Positions 25,100 through 37,369 of a DNA stretch of 64,000 nt are shown here, piece after piece; the first letter of the stretch is position 1; each line of letters begins with the position of its first letter. The position numbers were made by a program, and so were the translations under genes. Under the pieces are notes generated by a model. The model saw nothing but the letters and a program-made list of their open reading frames with translations, had not been told where the DNA came from and ran no database searches. Source of the DNA: Inia geoffrensis (lineage: Eukaryota > Chordata > Mammalia > Artiodactyla > Iniidae); assembly GCA_036417435.1 (NCBI GenBank), contig CM070904.1:129890695-129954694 (forward strand), given 5' to 3'.

Positions 25100-26900
25100 G
25101 TGAGACGTGCAATTGGCAAGACCCTTAAATGTTTCTGAGCAGAAAGCAAAATAATTGCAAAGATAAAAAAAAAAAATTGTGTCGATATGTGTCCTGTATC
25201 ATAGATTAGTAGCCTAGCTTAACCACGTTCGGATGGCAGAATATCCCATTTTAAATCTTTGCTCTCTCGACTCATCCCAAATGTAAAGTATTGACCTTTT
25301 ATTGGAGATCATAGAATCTTTTGGACCCTTGTGGCTTCTTTGTTCACACTGATTTTTGCTTTAGGCTGAATACCCTCAGGAAAAGAAGTGCAGACTTAAG
25401 AGGAGGCACTGTTCCGTTCTCATAAACGTCTCAAATTCAAATCCACGTCAAGTTAGAAAACTGACCCTGAGTACAGGCTTCGATGAAAAGTGCATGCACA
25501 TACATGAGCATGCAAAGAGCTTAGGGAAGATAAAAATGTCCATTTTCTAAATTCTGTTGATAGAGCCTGGTATGGGGTTTATTCAATTAGAGTTCATTCT
25601 TTTGCATTTGTTTAGCCAGGAAAAGCAGACTTTAACCTGCGTTTTCTGAATTACTGCCCAGTGATATTCCTTATACAAAGGTCAATTTTCTCATTTCCCT
25701 TTTCCCATCAGAGATTCCTTCAAAAGTCATTATTTTAATGCTTGGATATTTTTAACCCCTTCTCTGGGACACTTTAAAGTCTTGGAGAGCATTTTGATTT
25801 TTCAAACTGTGAACAACTAGAAACCAGGAGAAAGGACATTGCCTTCCAACCTGCAATTTCATTTGTAACCATTTAAAGAAATTTCTGCCAATGATTTATG
25901 TTCAGCTTTGTCATTAAGAAGGGAGTCTGCCGTTCAGAAAGATGGAGTGTCTTATTTTATTACCCTCTTTAACCAGGGTAAACCAGTCCACAGTCATTAT
26001 TATTATAATGTAATTTGCCTCTCTTTTTTAAAGATGTTTTATACCCACAGTGAGGAGAATCAGGGCCTTTCATTTCTGAGCACCTTGGCTTTACTGAGTC
26101 ACGGCTGCAGACGTGGCTTCTGAAGCAAACTCAGGATGCTTCCTCAACTGAGGACACCTGTCACCCACAAAGCTCAGGAACTCGGTTTCAGAACAGGCGT
26201 TGGGAGGGCACGTGTGGCCGGACAGACAAACGCATCTCCAAATTTTGCGTAAAATCACAGTATCTCAAGTCAGACCCTGAACGTATGCCAGGTCATCGGA
26301 TTCAGGAAGGTGGGGGACGGCACTGGCCTTTTCTGTTTCACACCCTTGCCAGATGCCTCCCAGCTCTCTGTGAAAACAGACGGCGTCACCTCGGCCTGAT
26401 GCAAACACCAGCCTTAAGATGCTGCCCCTTTTCTCTCGATAGCTGTGTGCCATCAAAGGCCAGAGTTCTCCGTGAGAGAAGGACTCACTGAGCATGTTGG
26501 GCGCTTGGTGAACAGGTGTGACGGTGTACAGCATGGAAATAATATCCACAAGGAATAGCTGGAGGGGAAAATACAGCCTCAGTTGAGAATGGGCTGTAAG
26601 GTGTTCTAGCTGTCCGTGGATAATTCAGAATTGGGAGTAATAGTAGATATACATACATACGCCCTAGAGATTATAGAGGTAGACAGAGGCAGACAGACAC
26701 ATCTCTGTATGTGCACACACACACTCCAGATGCCCACAGAAATTGTTAAACACACTTTGAATACTTGGGCATCTAACCAAAGGGAATAAAACCCCAATGA
26801 TGCATTATGCTAATCAGACAGTAGCAATGAATAAATTATAGTTTATGATTAAGTAGTAAGCAATTGTTTCACAGCAAACAATTTGACATAAGATGGTTCC
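25100..26900. other. Single-copy intronic sequence, nothing recognised
   Basis: No repeat family, exon or RNA gene was identified. Short AC/TATA-type low-complexity patches occur at 26640-26720. Confidence 0.5.
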
Positions 26901-27069
26901 ATCTGTGAGTAATTTTTACACAAAAATCAAGCTTATTCTAAGTGCCCTCTGGGATTTATTTGGCTTTAGCCATTATATTAAATGTATGCATCATAAGCCT
27001 TAAAACCATGTACATCCTTTTCCCTGGTACTCCTATTTTGAAGAATTCATCCTTAGTCAATAATCACGA

Positions 27070-27560
27070 ATTTGTGCAGAGAGTTAGCAATAAGCATATT
27101 CACAGCACTGTTGACGGCAGACAAAAGTTGGAAACAGTCTAAATGTCCATCAAAGAAAACTTTGTAACTAAGTCATCATAAGTGGAATATTATGCAGCCA
27201 TTTAAAATGATGCCAGAGTTGCTCTGACCCTTTTCCTAAGGAGTCTTGGTGCTGAAGGACTGAAAATCAGTAACATAGGTAATAGCTACCTTCCAAAATC
27301 AAATTTAAACATATAGAAAAACAAAACTTCTGAATATCTATCACATCAGAAATAAATAAAATTAAATTAAATAATGCCAGGGACTATGTGATGGCATTGA
27401 GAGGTTGACACTATGTCATTAGGCTAAAAAGGCAGATTCCAAAGCAACATACACCACGCTGGCTTTTTTTTTTAAAGCACATCTATCTGTATACATGTGT
27501 GCCTTTTAAAAAGAGGCCAGAAGAATAGATATCACAGTGTTAATAAAACTTAACCGTGAT
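27070..27560 (+). mobile_element. Old L1M fragment, sense
   Basis: GTTGGAAACAGTCTAAATGT, CCATCAAAGAAAAC and GTGGAATATTATGCAGCCAT follow the typical L1 3' UTR order. Later text (ATCACAGTGTTAATAAAACT) is degenerate. The fragment is ancient and truncated at both ends. Confidence 0.7.
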
Positions 27561-27781
27561 AGTTTATCATTTTTATGTTCCTCTTTTCCCCTCTTTGTGT
27601 TTTTCTAACTTGCTTAGAGAAGACAAGTAAGTGTACGTTGAAGCATAAACACCCCCAGCCACACACACGTGTGGTCTCCTGACGAGGAATCACGAGATGT
27701 GTCTTAGGGCATGAGTCTCTCATCTGACGCACCTTAACAGTTAGTGCCGATCCGCTCTCCATCCACTAGGCTCCATCCTAA

Positions 27782-28081
<300 letters not shown>

Positions 28082-28254
28082 TGACACAGCATGCATTGCA
28101 GCAAACCCACATCTGTCATCTGGCATGTAAGGTTTGTAACATGATTTAATGGCTTTTAAGGAACTGAAATATTTTTGTTTGGACTTTATTTTAACACAGT
28201 GCCCTTCACACAAATGCCCCTCTGTTGGTACTGTAATTCTTTTTTGTTTGTTTG

Positions 28255-28400
28255 TTTGATTTTTTTAAATTTTATTGAAGTGTACTTATTTGCAAGGTTG
28301 CGTTAATTTCTGCTGTACAGAAAAGTGATTCAGCTGATAGACCCGTGTATATTCTTCTGCGTATTCTTTTCCATTCTGGTCTGTCGCAAGTCTTGCTTAT
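28255..28400 (-). mobile_element. L1 3'-end fragment, antisense
   Basis: TTTTTTAAATTTTATTGAAG, GTTGCGTTAATTTCTGCTGT and ACAGAAAAGTGATTCAGCTG match the same L1 3' end as 8556-8770 but stop earlier, at CATTCTGGTCTGTCGCAAG. Confidence 0.8.
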
Positions 28401-29383
28401 GCCTCAGGCATCCCCATGAGCCACAGTCACACCACAGATGCTATAGGGATTAGGCCACCTGCCCAGACTCTGTGCCACATCCAGAAACCAACCTTTGGCT
28501 TAATCAACCATCATATGTTTGTTTGCTTTTTCCATAAAAATAGAGTACAGTTGGTTAAATCCTGCCCAGAGATTTCTGGGGTTTGTTTTCTTTATTTCAA
28601 AATCATATGTTCTAGATTTTGCTATCAAATGGTATCTTTTTATTTTATCTTGAATTCACTACATACTAAAAGCATTTGATTGAACTGACAGACTTCATAA
28701 TTACGCTTTGTGCCTTGGAGCAACCCAGTTTTCTTCCATGCTTTCCGTTGTCCAGGGAATAATGCCACGTTCCCTTTGAGAAAGTCCTTTTGTAGTTCAT
28801 ATCCTTGAAGTTAAGGACTTACTTCTCATTCTTAACCTTCCAGCCCTGGCACAGTGCTGGGCCCATTCAGTAAAGTTTTTCCAATCATATATTTTTGCTG
28901 TTGTTAGAGTCCAGTTGAAACAAAATAAAAGGTGCCAGCACCAGGCTAGGGTGTAAGGTGGCCCTGGCATCCTGAGCCTGAAGCCCAGTGGGCGAGGCCT
29001 GGACCCAGTGGCCACAAAGCCCGGGGCCATGGAGAAAGGCCGTTAGGGGCACACAGCAACTCAGAGCAGACCTTGTGCAGGAAATGGGCAGGATTGGAGC
29101 AGGTGGGGAGGGAGTCATTGTGAGTCAGGGAAGCGGCAGGACGCACAGCTGAATGGCTCCGGTTTGTTCAGGAAAAGAGCAGCTGCTGCTCAGGTAGGAC
29201 GCTGGCCAGGTAGGAGTTGTGTGACCTAACAGAAAGAACTCAGGATTGTCACAGATAAAAGGGGAGAGCCACCTGGGAGAGACCACCGGTTGGCAGGTCA
29301 GGTAAGGGCAGGACAGCGCAAGGCCACGTCTGCGGCCTCCAGGTGAAAGAAGGGGTCTCCTCTTCAGGTATCTTGAGGGACTT

Positions 29384-29770
29384 CTTTTTTTTTTTTTTTT
29401 TTTTTTAAGTTGTTTTTTTTTAATTAATTTATTTATTGTTGGTTGTGTTGGGTCTTCATTGCGCACGGGCTTTCTCTGGTTGCAGCGAGCGGGGGCTACT
29501 CTTCGTTGCCGTGCACGGGCTTCTCGTTGCGTTGGCTTCTCTTGTTGCGGAGCACGGGCTCTAGGCGCGCGGGCTTCAGTAGTTGTGGCTCTTGGGCTCT
29601 AGAGTGCAGGCTCAGTAGTTGTGGCTCGCGGGCTTTAGAGCACAGGCTCAGTAGTTGTGGCTCACAGGCTTAGTTGCTCCGCGGCATGTGGGATCTTCCC
29701 AGACCAGGGATGGAACCTGTGTCCCCTGCATTGGCAGGCAGATTCTTGACCATTATGCCACCAGGGAAGC
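29384..29770 (-). mobile_element. Long CHR-family SINE with internal 36-bp tandem repeats, antisense
   Basis: The poly(T) end, GGTTGTGTTGGGTCTTCATT and GTTGCAGCGAGCGGGGGCTA lead to the familiar right end CCTGCATTGGCAGGCAGATT...CCACCAGGGAAGC. The flanking duplication is TCTTGAGGGACTT (29371-29383) against TCTTGAAGGACTT (29771-29783). Units starting CAGTAGTTGTGGCT at 29577, 29613 and 29649 are spaced exactly 36 bp apart. It is more diverged than the short CHR copies. Confidence 0.88.
29577..29671 (-). repeat. 36-bp tandem repeat inside a SINE (about 2.6 units)
   Basis: Three starts of CAGTAGTTGTGGCTC lie at 29577, 29613 and 29649. The third unit breaks off at GGCTTAGTTGCTCCG, where the ordinary SINE body resumes. 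Confidence 0.9.
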
Positions 29771-29868
29771 TCTTGAAGGACTTTAAAGCATCTTCTTTTG
29801 TTTGAATTTTTAAATGTTACTTTCAATATGTGTCATGACATGAAGTTAGAAGAGAGAAGTCGTTATTT

Positions 29869-30088
29869 TTTTATTATCATTATTTTTTTTTTTTGCGGTA
29901 CGCGGCCCTCTCACTGTTGTGGCCTCTCCCGTTGCGGAGCACAGGCTCCGGACGCGCAGGCTCCGCGGCCATGGCTCACGGGCCCAGCCGCTCAGTGGCA
30001 TGTGGGATCTTCCCGGACCGGGGGCACGAACCCGCGTCCCCTGCATCGGCAGGCGGACTCTCAACCACTGCGCCACCAGGGAAGCCCC
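29869..30088 (-). mobile_element. CHR-type SINE, antisense, intact
   Basis: It runs from a T-rich end through TGCGGTACGCGGCC to CCACCAGGGAAGCCCC. It is flanked by a perfect 14-bp duplication, AGAAGTCGTTATTT (29855-29868 and 30089-30102). The intact duplication implies a fairly recent insertion. It sits less than 100 bp from the older long SINE, in the same orientation. Confidence 0.95.
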
Positions 30089-30539
30089 AGAAGTCGTTAT
30101 TTGAAGTGTGTTTTTATCAGGAAGTTTCAAAGTAACATCTTTAAAAGCACAAAATCGGAGACATATCGGAACCTCCATTAGGAGAAACGTCTGCAGTGGT
30201 TTCCACCATCATCTACAGGATTGTTTTAACGGGAAGATTCCGTGGTTCCTGAGCTTTGTGGTGTGTGCCCAGTTGGAGGTCGAGAGAACATCCTGAGAGC
30301 CGGCTTGGGCGGGCGAGTGCCCAGGTGGGGAGGGCAGGTGGAAGAGGGAGGTTGGGGGAGGCTCCGGGGCCAGTTTGTTTAGAGTGAGGCCACCTGAGCA
30401 GGAGGAATCCAGGGACAAAGTGTGACAAATCTGGAGAGAAAAGAGGTCTTAAACTCCCATTCCTTAAACACATTATCTGTCAGGTCTGTACCCAGTCCCA
30501 CCACGCACTGTCTCTTTCCATTCTTGTGACTGTAATAGT

Positions 30540-30660
30540 TGTTGCTAGAGTGTGTCCCACTTACAGGGTGACATGAAGAGTTTGAAGGGTCAAGTTATAT
30601 ACCTCAGGTCATCATAAGAGCCAGCTGTGTAGCAGGATTCAAATTAAGCCTTTGGCTGCC
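30540..30660 (-). repeat. MIR SINE remnant, antisense
   Basis: CCTCAGGTCATCATAAGAGC, AGCTGTGTAGCAGGATTCAA and ATTAAGCC follow the antisense MIR core pattern. Diverged. Confidence 0.45.
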
Positions 30661-31921
30661 CTGCTGTGTTTTCTCAGAGGACAAGGGGAAGGTCGAGGGG
30701 CTGAGGTCAGGGACATGAGAGATGACACATTGGCAAAGGTGTTTTGTTTTTTATGTGTTATTATTATTATTATTAGGGGCACCTGTTTCCTCTTCCCAAC
30801 CAGACGGTCTCTGAGGTCACAGACCCCTCTTCTTGTGTGCCCCCCCCCCCACCATGGTCTCTATCACCACCTTCCTGCCTTTGTATTAGATGTTAAGTAA
30901 ATCACTGGCTGCTTACTGCTGAATGAGCATAAGGCCACTCCTGGTCATTTGCCATTTCCAGAGTGATTCCAAATAAATATGATGTCAGCTACCTGGTTTT
31001 TTGTTGACTCTTCAAGTGCACCTGGGGTAAATATTGATTATTCTTGGATGATGTAAGCCTTATTTGCTTCTGTCGGTGGTGAAAGCCATTGACTGTCAAG
31101 GTCAGCCCCGTCTTTGCAAATCAGCTGGTGGTTCTAGCATGAAGCCAGCCCTGGGTGCAAATCCTCAGTCTTCTGACTGTGTCAGCCAGTTTCACACAGG
31201 GACTGATCCCACTCAGGGGTCCCAGTGCTGTCCTGTGGACTCATTCAGTGCCCTTGGTGCAGTGTCACAGCCCACAGCCCATCACCATTTATTCCGAGAA
31301 TCAGGGTCGATCACCCTGGGTAGTAACCTAACCAAAGGACCACGTCCGCCATCTTGCCAGCAGTGAAGGATGGAGAAACAGGAGTTGCTTTGGTGGTTGC
31401 CCTTAAATAAGATCCCTGAAAAGCACACTTTTTCATTGTGGTGTGCCTTTCTTTCATCTTTGAAATTTGCAAATGTGCGCATCACGTCACTAAAAACTTT
31501 GATGTGCTCTTGGTTGCAGAGGTGGTCACGTGGGACCTGGTAGCTTTGGGAATGACCCAGCTGTCCCTCAGCACACCTTCTCTTTCCCGCTATCGGCTGC
31601 CATCCACAGTAGGCGCCAAGTCATGCCTGATTTTGTTTCCATCTGTGTCTGCCTGCTCAAGGGGAGTGCCGCCGTGGAAGTATCCAAAAGTGCATCTTTC
31701 TATCCAAACCAATGCTTTCAGTTGTTTCCAAGGTTTTGGTTAAAGCCAGTTGTTTGAAAGTTGCCGCCAGCGTGTCAGATCTTTTGAGATGCCTGAGACA
31801 GTTCCAAGTACCGACCAGGGAGCCTTTTCAAGCCATGTGATTCTAGGGAGGGACTGTTGCATGGGAAGTCTGAGTAGCCGTTTTGTTCCTGAGACCTAAG
31901 GACAGTTGAGATGAGTGATGA

Positions 31922-32185
<264 letters not shown>

Positions 32186-32319
32186 TAGGGACGTGGGAGG
32201 GCGTGTGGTTACGGGGCATTCTGCAGGCAGTTCAACAACCAGAAATGACCTTCATGACAGCCACCACTGGAACTGCCCCAGCAACCAGTGGGAAGCTGAT
32301 TACCCCGGACAGAAACATC

Positions 32320-32760
32320 TGTATTAAAAATTGCTCTTCCGCAGACACGGGTAATTCAAACTCCTTAATTTTTTACGCTTGTTTTTACACTTTGGGGATT
32401 CCTCTCCCTCTCTTAGAAATGTATTAAGCTTCTAACCTTATGAATATATCACTTTAATTAATACACTTCTAATAGGCATAGGCTAGGCTGTTAACACTAA
32501 TTACGAATTTTGGATTCTTTAATTTTGTTATTCTTATGTCTTTGATAAGCATCTACTCCATCGGTTGCCCTCTCCCCCCGGCCCCCACCAAGTGAGTTTA
32601 TAGTAACCAAATATATTTTATTTTCTGAAATATATTTCTAACACATTTAATCAACCAAGTGTGGCGTAACTTATGGTGGCTCCTCATTAATGTTAATTGT
32701 TACCCAGTGTAAAAAACGCATTTATTCTGAGTCCATTCCGTTTCTCATTTTTCACTTACA
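32320..32760. promoter_or_regulatory. Candidate conserved non-coding element after the ArfGAP exon
   Basis: This is AT-rich, repeat-free sequence with CACTTTAATTAATACACTTC (near 32451), TAACACTAATTACGAATTTT (near 32492) and CCTCATTAATGTTAATTG (near 32683). Homeodomain cores are dense. Conservation has not been tested. Confidence 0.33.
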
Positions 32761-32769
32761 GCAATTATA

Positions 32770-35090
32770 AGCCATTTTTTAGTACACATGCATATTTAAT
32801 GTACCTAAGAGGTGGTAAAATGGCACGTTTTCTGAGAAAGCCTCTTTCACAGAGGCAGGATGGACCGTCCTGTCTCCACGGCTGTTCGGGGAGCTGGGGG
32901 GCATCCCAGCATCCGAAGCAGGGGCACGGGATGGGCTCAGCCTTCACTTCTCAGGTGTGTGCAGAGGTGAAGGGGGAGAAGAGGTCTCCCAGCATCAGCA
33001 CGGATCTGTTTTGCTGGTGATCAGACAACAAGGAAACCCAGGTGTCCGTCTGTGGTCGGGCCACGTGTGAGGGGTAAGAAGTTGGTTTCTACCGCCAATA
33101 ACATGGAAAACCGGTGGGCTTCATTTCATCAACACTAAAAAATGAATTTGTGGTGCCCCCTTCGGTTCACTTGAGAGAATGAAGCTGGTGTCATTAACCC
33201 TGCCCTTCCTGTTAGGTGCTCTGTGGGGAGGGGACGGGGGTGGGCAAGAAATGTGCACAAAGTACATCTGTTTAAAATCGAGCAGGTTGGCGCTATGAGC
33301 TCTTTGTATATTAAAGTTATGCTGTGTAATATACACGCGGGCAGCTGTCTTACAGACTGAAGAAATGATACACTTCCACAGTTTTTCAATTTTGATTTAA
33401 CACTAATATAGAAATCCGCAGGGTTGTCCACTAGGAGCATCCTTAAAAGATTAATTCATGTTTTAATGTCTATTTTTTCATACATGTAGTTTCCTTGGAG
33501 GGTATTTAGATCTGAAAAAGAAAAATGATTGGAAATAGGATTGAGTTTAACGTGTGAATGCAGAAAGCATTAAAATATGTTGGGAAAAAATTAACTTTAT
33601 ACATTTTACTGTTTGTGTGCAAAAGGAGCGTATATACTATTTTTAATACATGAATTAGAAAAGTTTGGTTGTTTTTCCATCTATCACAATTAGAAACCAT
33701 TTAGAATGATTACAAACAAAGACGTAGGTTAATTTTTTAACTGGGAAATATTATATAATAATTTCATCTTCATAAGTGAAGATGGTGTATGTAAGGGTAT
33801 TTTATCCTTCTAACTTGTACATTTGAATTAACCTCTTGAGTATGTAACTTCCTCTTCTGTGTAGTGTTATACACGTCGTATCTTTACATTTTAGAGACAT
33901 TTGAGTCTTTCTTTCGCACAAGTGGAGTCACTGCTGTGAGATCCCTACAGTGAGGTGATGTGGTTACGTCGTATTTCCAGTGGTAACTTTGGGGTTTCTA
34001 GGTTCTGTCCATCTCTAAGAAGATAGACATGTTTGAGAATTGAATATACCTTTGTGCTTTAGTAATTCTCCCAGGGAGTTTTATTTTTAATTAAAGTCAG
34101 CAAATATTCATTGAGCGCTTCCTCATAGAAAAGAAGTGATTGCTAGGTGACGACCGTAAGTGTGCGGTGATTGGTGAATGTTCTCGGGGCCAGCTGCGGA
34201 TGCCAGGACTCGGTGGCGTTCACAGACTGGAGGGATTTGCGGTGCTCCAGGAGGGAGAAATGTCATCTGAGCTGACTTTAAACTGTGCTGTGATCTCCAG
34301 GCCTAGGGGCGTGGGGAGTGTGTGTGCTGGAGGATGGGAGGGACCTACACACAAACAGGAACGTGGAAGCCTCAGGGCCCATGGGGAGCTGGATCCTTGA
34401 GCACAGTTGAGAAGTGGGGAAGGGCACGGCCACAACAGAGCAAAGGCCTGGTGAGCCGGGCTGGTGTTTTAACAGCGACTCTCGCGGTTGGGCAGAGGGT
34501 GGGTTGTTGGATCTCTTTCTGTTTTCCACCTGTTCCCAGGAGAACTAGAGGCAGCCAGCAGCATCCTGGGAAAGGACGGAGACAGGCAAGGAGGTCAGTT
34601 GGAAGGCTGTGGTCCTGGTGGAACGTGGGCAAAGCCTCAGATACACTCAGAGACCACTCAGTGTAATTGTAGAACAACAACCCAGACCCCCAGCTCCTTC
34701 ACTGCCTCCTGCAGTTTCCTCAAACAGAATCAAAATCCCAGAGTTTGGGCTGGAATGTCCACATGGAATTCAGTCTGCGGTGTGAGATTGGATATCTAGT
34801 CTGGTTCCTGCCTCTCCAAGACAAGGAAAGACACGCCCTCCCACCCGCCCTGCCTCGTTCCCTCTGCAGGACCTGTGATCACTAGCACAAAAAGAGCTGG
34901 ACGGTTCTCTGATGTGGCCCTCAGGTAATACTAAAAAGAAATATTTTAATAAAATTTTACCTCTGTCTGAGGAAAAGCCAAGTGCAATATATCCAGTCTA
35001 ATTCTTTGAAAAAGGGCCCAGCTGTTTTCCCGAGAAGCTCCATCCATTCTGTCTTGTTCAGAAGATTGATTCTGACAGTGGAATATAATT
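32770..35090. other. Single-copy intronic sequence
   Basis: 33440-34000 is AT-rich and unrecognised. 34090-34120 (CAGCAAATATTCATTGAGCG) resembles the end of a MIR/L2-type repeat. 34200-34900 is GC-richer with no gene support. Confidence 0.45.
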
Positions 35091-35140
35091 AGAAATGTGC
35101 CATACCTCCCCCAGCACACAGACACGCAGACGCAGACGCA

Positions 35141-35141
<1 letters not shown>

Positions 35142-35222
<81 letters not shown>
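35142..35222. repeat. (CA)n microsatellite, about 40 units
   Basis: An uninterrupted CA run of about 81 bp is preceded by degenerate GCAGAC units (35118-35141). The Thr-His and Cys-Val reading frames across it are artefacts. It should be highly polymorphic in length. Confidence 0.97.
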
Positions 35223-35225
<3 letters not shown>

Positions 35226-35399
35226 TCAGGACCATGGAGAAGTAGAACACGACAGATCCTTCTCCAAAGAGAACAACTGAAGCCACCTCGGATTGGTGTC
35301 ACCCAGACAGGCTCCTCTGACCAGCCGTCTGCCCTACTGCTTGCTAGGCCTTCACCCCTGATTAGGGCAGCTTTGGACGGCACGTAATTGGTTCCAGCG

Positions 35400-35830
35400 A
35401 TTCTCAGCTGCCCTGAGAACTGCCGTTCAAACTTGAACAGCTTTGAGATCAATCAAAGCTGACGGCGGCAAGGCAGTATTGACTTCCCATTCCTAAACCG
35501 GGGAATCATTAGTCAAGAAAAGCATCTTTTAATTACTCCCAGGAAGAAAAAAAAAATCTTTTTGGATGGATTCTGCAACAACTGCCATTTTTTTCCCAGT
35601 GCATTCGATATTAAATTTATTGTCTCAGGAGGGGAGAGGCTGCCCTTCATCCCCCTCTGTAATGGAGGTTTAATTTGGAGAAAGGAGCAGGTAGAGAAGA
35701 TCGATGCTGTAACAATTAACTACCTCTGGGGTGGAATCAGAATTCCCCTCTAATTGCTATTGATACCATTTAAGCACACACTTAAAATATTGATTGTAAA
35801 TGGGGCTGCTGAAGTAGGGGAGAAGTGGTA
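35400..35830. promoter_or_regulatory. Candidate enhancer with paired TCF/LEF and homeodomain sites
   Basis: The block is repeat-free. It holds an inverted pair AGCTTTGA...TCAAAGCT (35439-35460). It also holds many ATTA cores: AATCATTAGTCAAG, TTTTAATTACTCCC, GGTTTAATTTGGAG, ACAATTAACTACC and CTCTAATTGCTATTGATACC. The density and lack of repeats suggest a developmental enhancer. Conservation has not been tested. Confidence 0.45.
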
Positions 35831-36279
35831 ACAGAATGAACTAGGTGTTAGGGCCTTAAGGAGGGGCAGTTTGCTGTCGGCAGGACGGTCAGCATGTGAG
35901 TTGGTGTGTTGCACCTTAGAGTACGTTGTCCTGTGGAGTTGGACGCGGGGCCTGGAGCCACCAGGCAGGGCTCTGGTTTCAGTGTCAGGACACAGTTCGG
36001 AGGTAGAGATGTTAAAACAGTCACGTGCATATTTCCGGAGTGCGTGAACAAATGGGTGAATGAGAGAAAGAGGAAACTGGTCAGCTTGGAATACACGTGT
36101 CGGGTAGGGGGTGGGGGGGGGGTGGGGTGTTGCATCCTCAGGGCCTCAGAACTCCCCGTGTGTCTGTGAGTGAAATTCCCAGCACACGGTGAAGCCGTCC
36201 ATCTCAAACAAACCTCTCTGCATCCTCTCACGCTGGGCCACGCGCCGGTGTTTGCGGGGCCGGTCTGCATCACTTAAGG

Positions 36280-37110
36280 CAGGTCCTTCTTGATTCTCAT
36301 CCCCCTTTCACTTAGAAGCTTTTTCGATTGACTGCGGGGAAAATAATTTCCCACCAGGACCGATCGGAGCTCTCTGGAACCGCATTCCTCCTGGCAGAAG
36401 CCGAACTCAGCTGGGCTGTGCGGCTTTCTCTCTTCATCTTCCACCTTTGTGTCTCCGAGTCGAGGGCTTTGGCCCCGGAGGAACCAGGGACCAGCTGCTA
36501 TTTGCATTTCAGGGCAGGTATCCTGTTTACAAGGTGGTTTGGGGCCTGCCGGTTTGGTCTAGGAAATCAAAGGAACCTGGAAGTAGAGAGCTGTGCTCTC
36601 AATTCCATGAAAGAGCCCTTGGGAGAGGCTCTAGGCCCAACTGAAATCACCCGTCACCTCTTTGATCCCACATGCAAGGGGACCGAGTTTGCTGATGTAG
36701 CGTATGTTCCCTTCCCTCTCTTAGCATCCTTTCTCTGGGTTTCGTTATTTGTCAGTTCACCTGCGCCCCTAAACTCCCCTCTTGTGTGTTTAACCTCTAA
36801 AAAGATGTCACTTCAGGAGGAAGATTGGGGGCCAGACGTCAGATATCTGCGTGGGAGAGACGGGCTGCTCACTTCCAGGCGGAGCGAGTCTGCCCGGTGA
36901 TCCAAGTTCCGTGTCCTTTTGATTTCCGAACGCCACTTTCATCTTATTTATGCACATGGAGATATTGATAAAGGGGAAATGTATCCAAACTGAAAATAAT
37001 TGGATCCCCACCGCTAACTCTGAGATATTAAAAGCAGCACCACTTGGCCGCGTCTCTGTCTCGTTAGGTTTGATCATAAGATCACAACATAGTAATCTCA
37101 GGCTCAAATT
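36280..37110. promoter_or_regulatory. Candidate conserved non-coding block
   Basis: A repeat-free stretch contains an octamer ATTTGCAT (36500-36507), GGAAAATAATTTCCCACC near 36339, and GATATTGATAAAGGGG and GAAAATAATTGGATCC between 36960 and 37010. A 190-codon open frame crosses part of it but begins with TTG, not ATG. Confidence 0.35.
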
Positions 37111-37284
37111 TCTGGCATAAAGATGCACTGATCCAAATGTGGCCTCGGGGAACATGAGGGCCCACGCGGTCCCAGGATTGTCTCATCTTGTTATTTTTCA
37201 ACAGTTCTTGGCCCTGCTGAGGTCAGTGTTTTGTCTCTTTTGAGTGTTCCTCTATGCTTGACACCTTTTCCTATTTTCTTTCCT

Positions 37285-37349
37285 TAAAAAAAAAAAAGAA
37301 AAGTGGGCAGGGGGAGAAATAGGGGGGGGAGAAAAAAAAAAAAAAAAAG
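37285..37349. repeat. Purine-only A/G tract
   Basis: Poly(A), a GGGGAGAAATAGGGGGGG segment and a second poly(A) run (37332-37348) form a nearly pure purine strand at the left edge of the enhancer-like block. It could form triplex or slipped DNA. Confidence 0.85.
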
Positions 37350-37369
37350 GACTTTGCAGTGATGACCAG

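Noticed and set aside
35095..35452. Open frames rich in Thr-His and Cys-Val across the CA repeat, on both strands
   Set aside because: They are translations of a dinucleotide microsatellite. They have no domain, splice site or codon bias.
36328..36900. 190-codon plus-strand open frame
   Set aside because: It starts with TTG, has no recognised domain and lacks splice context. The region is better explained as non-coding regulatory DNA.
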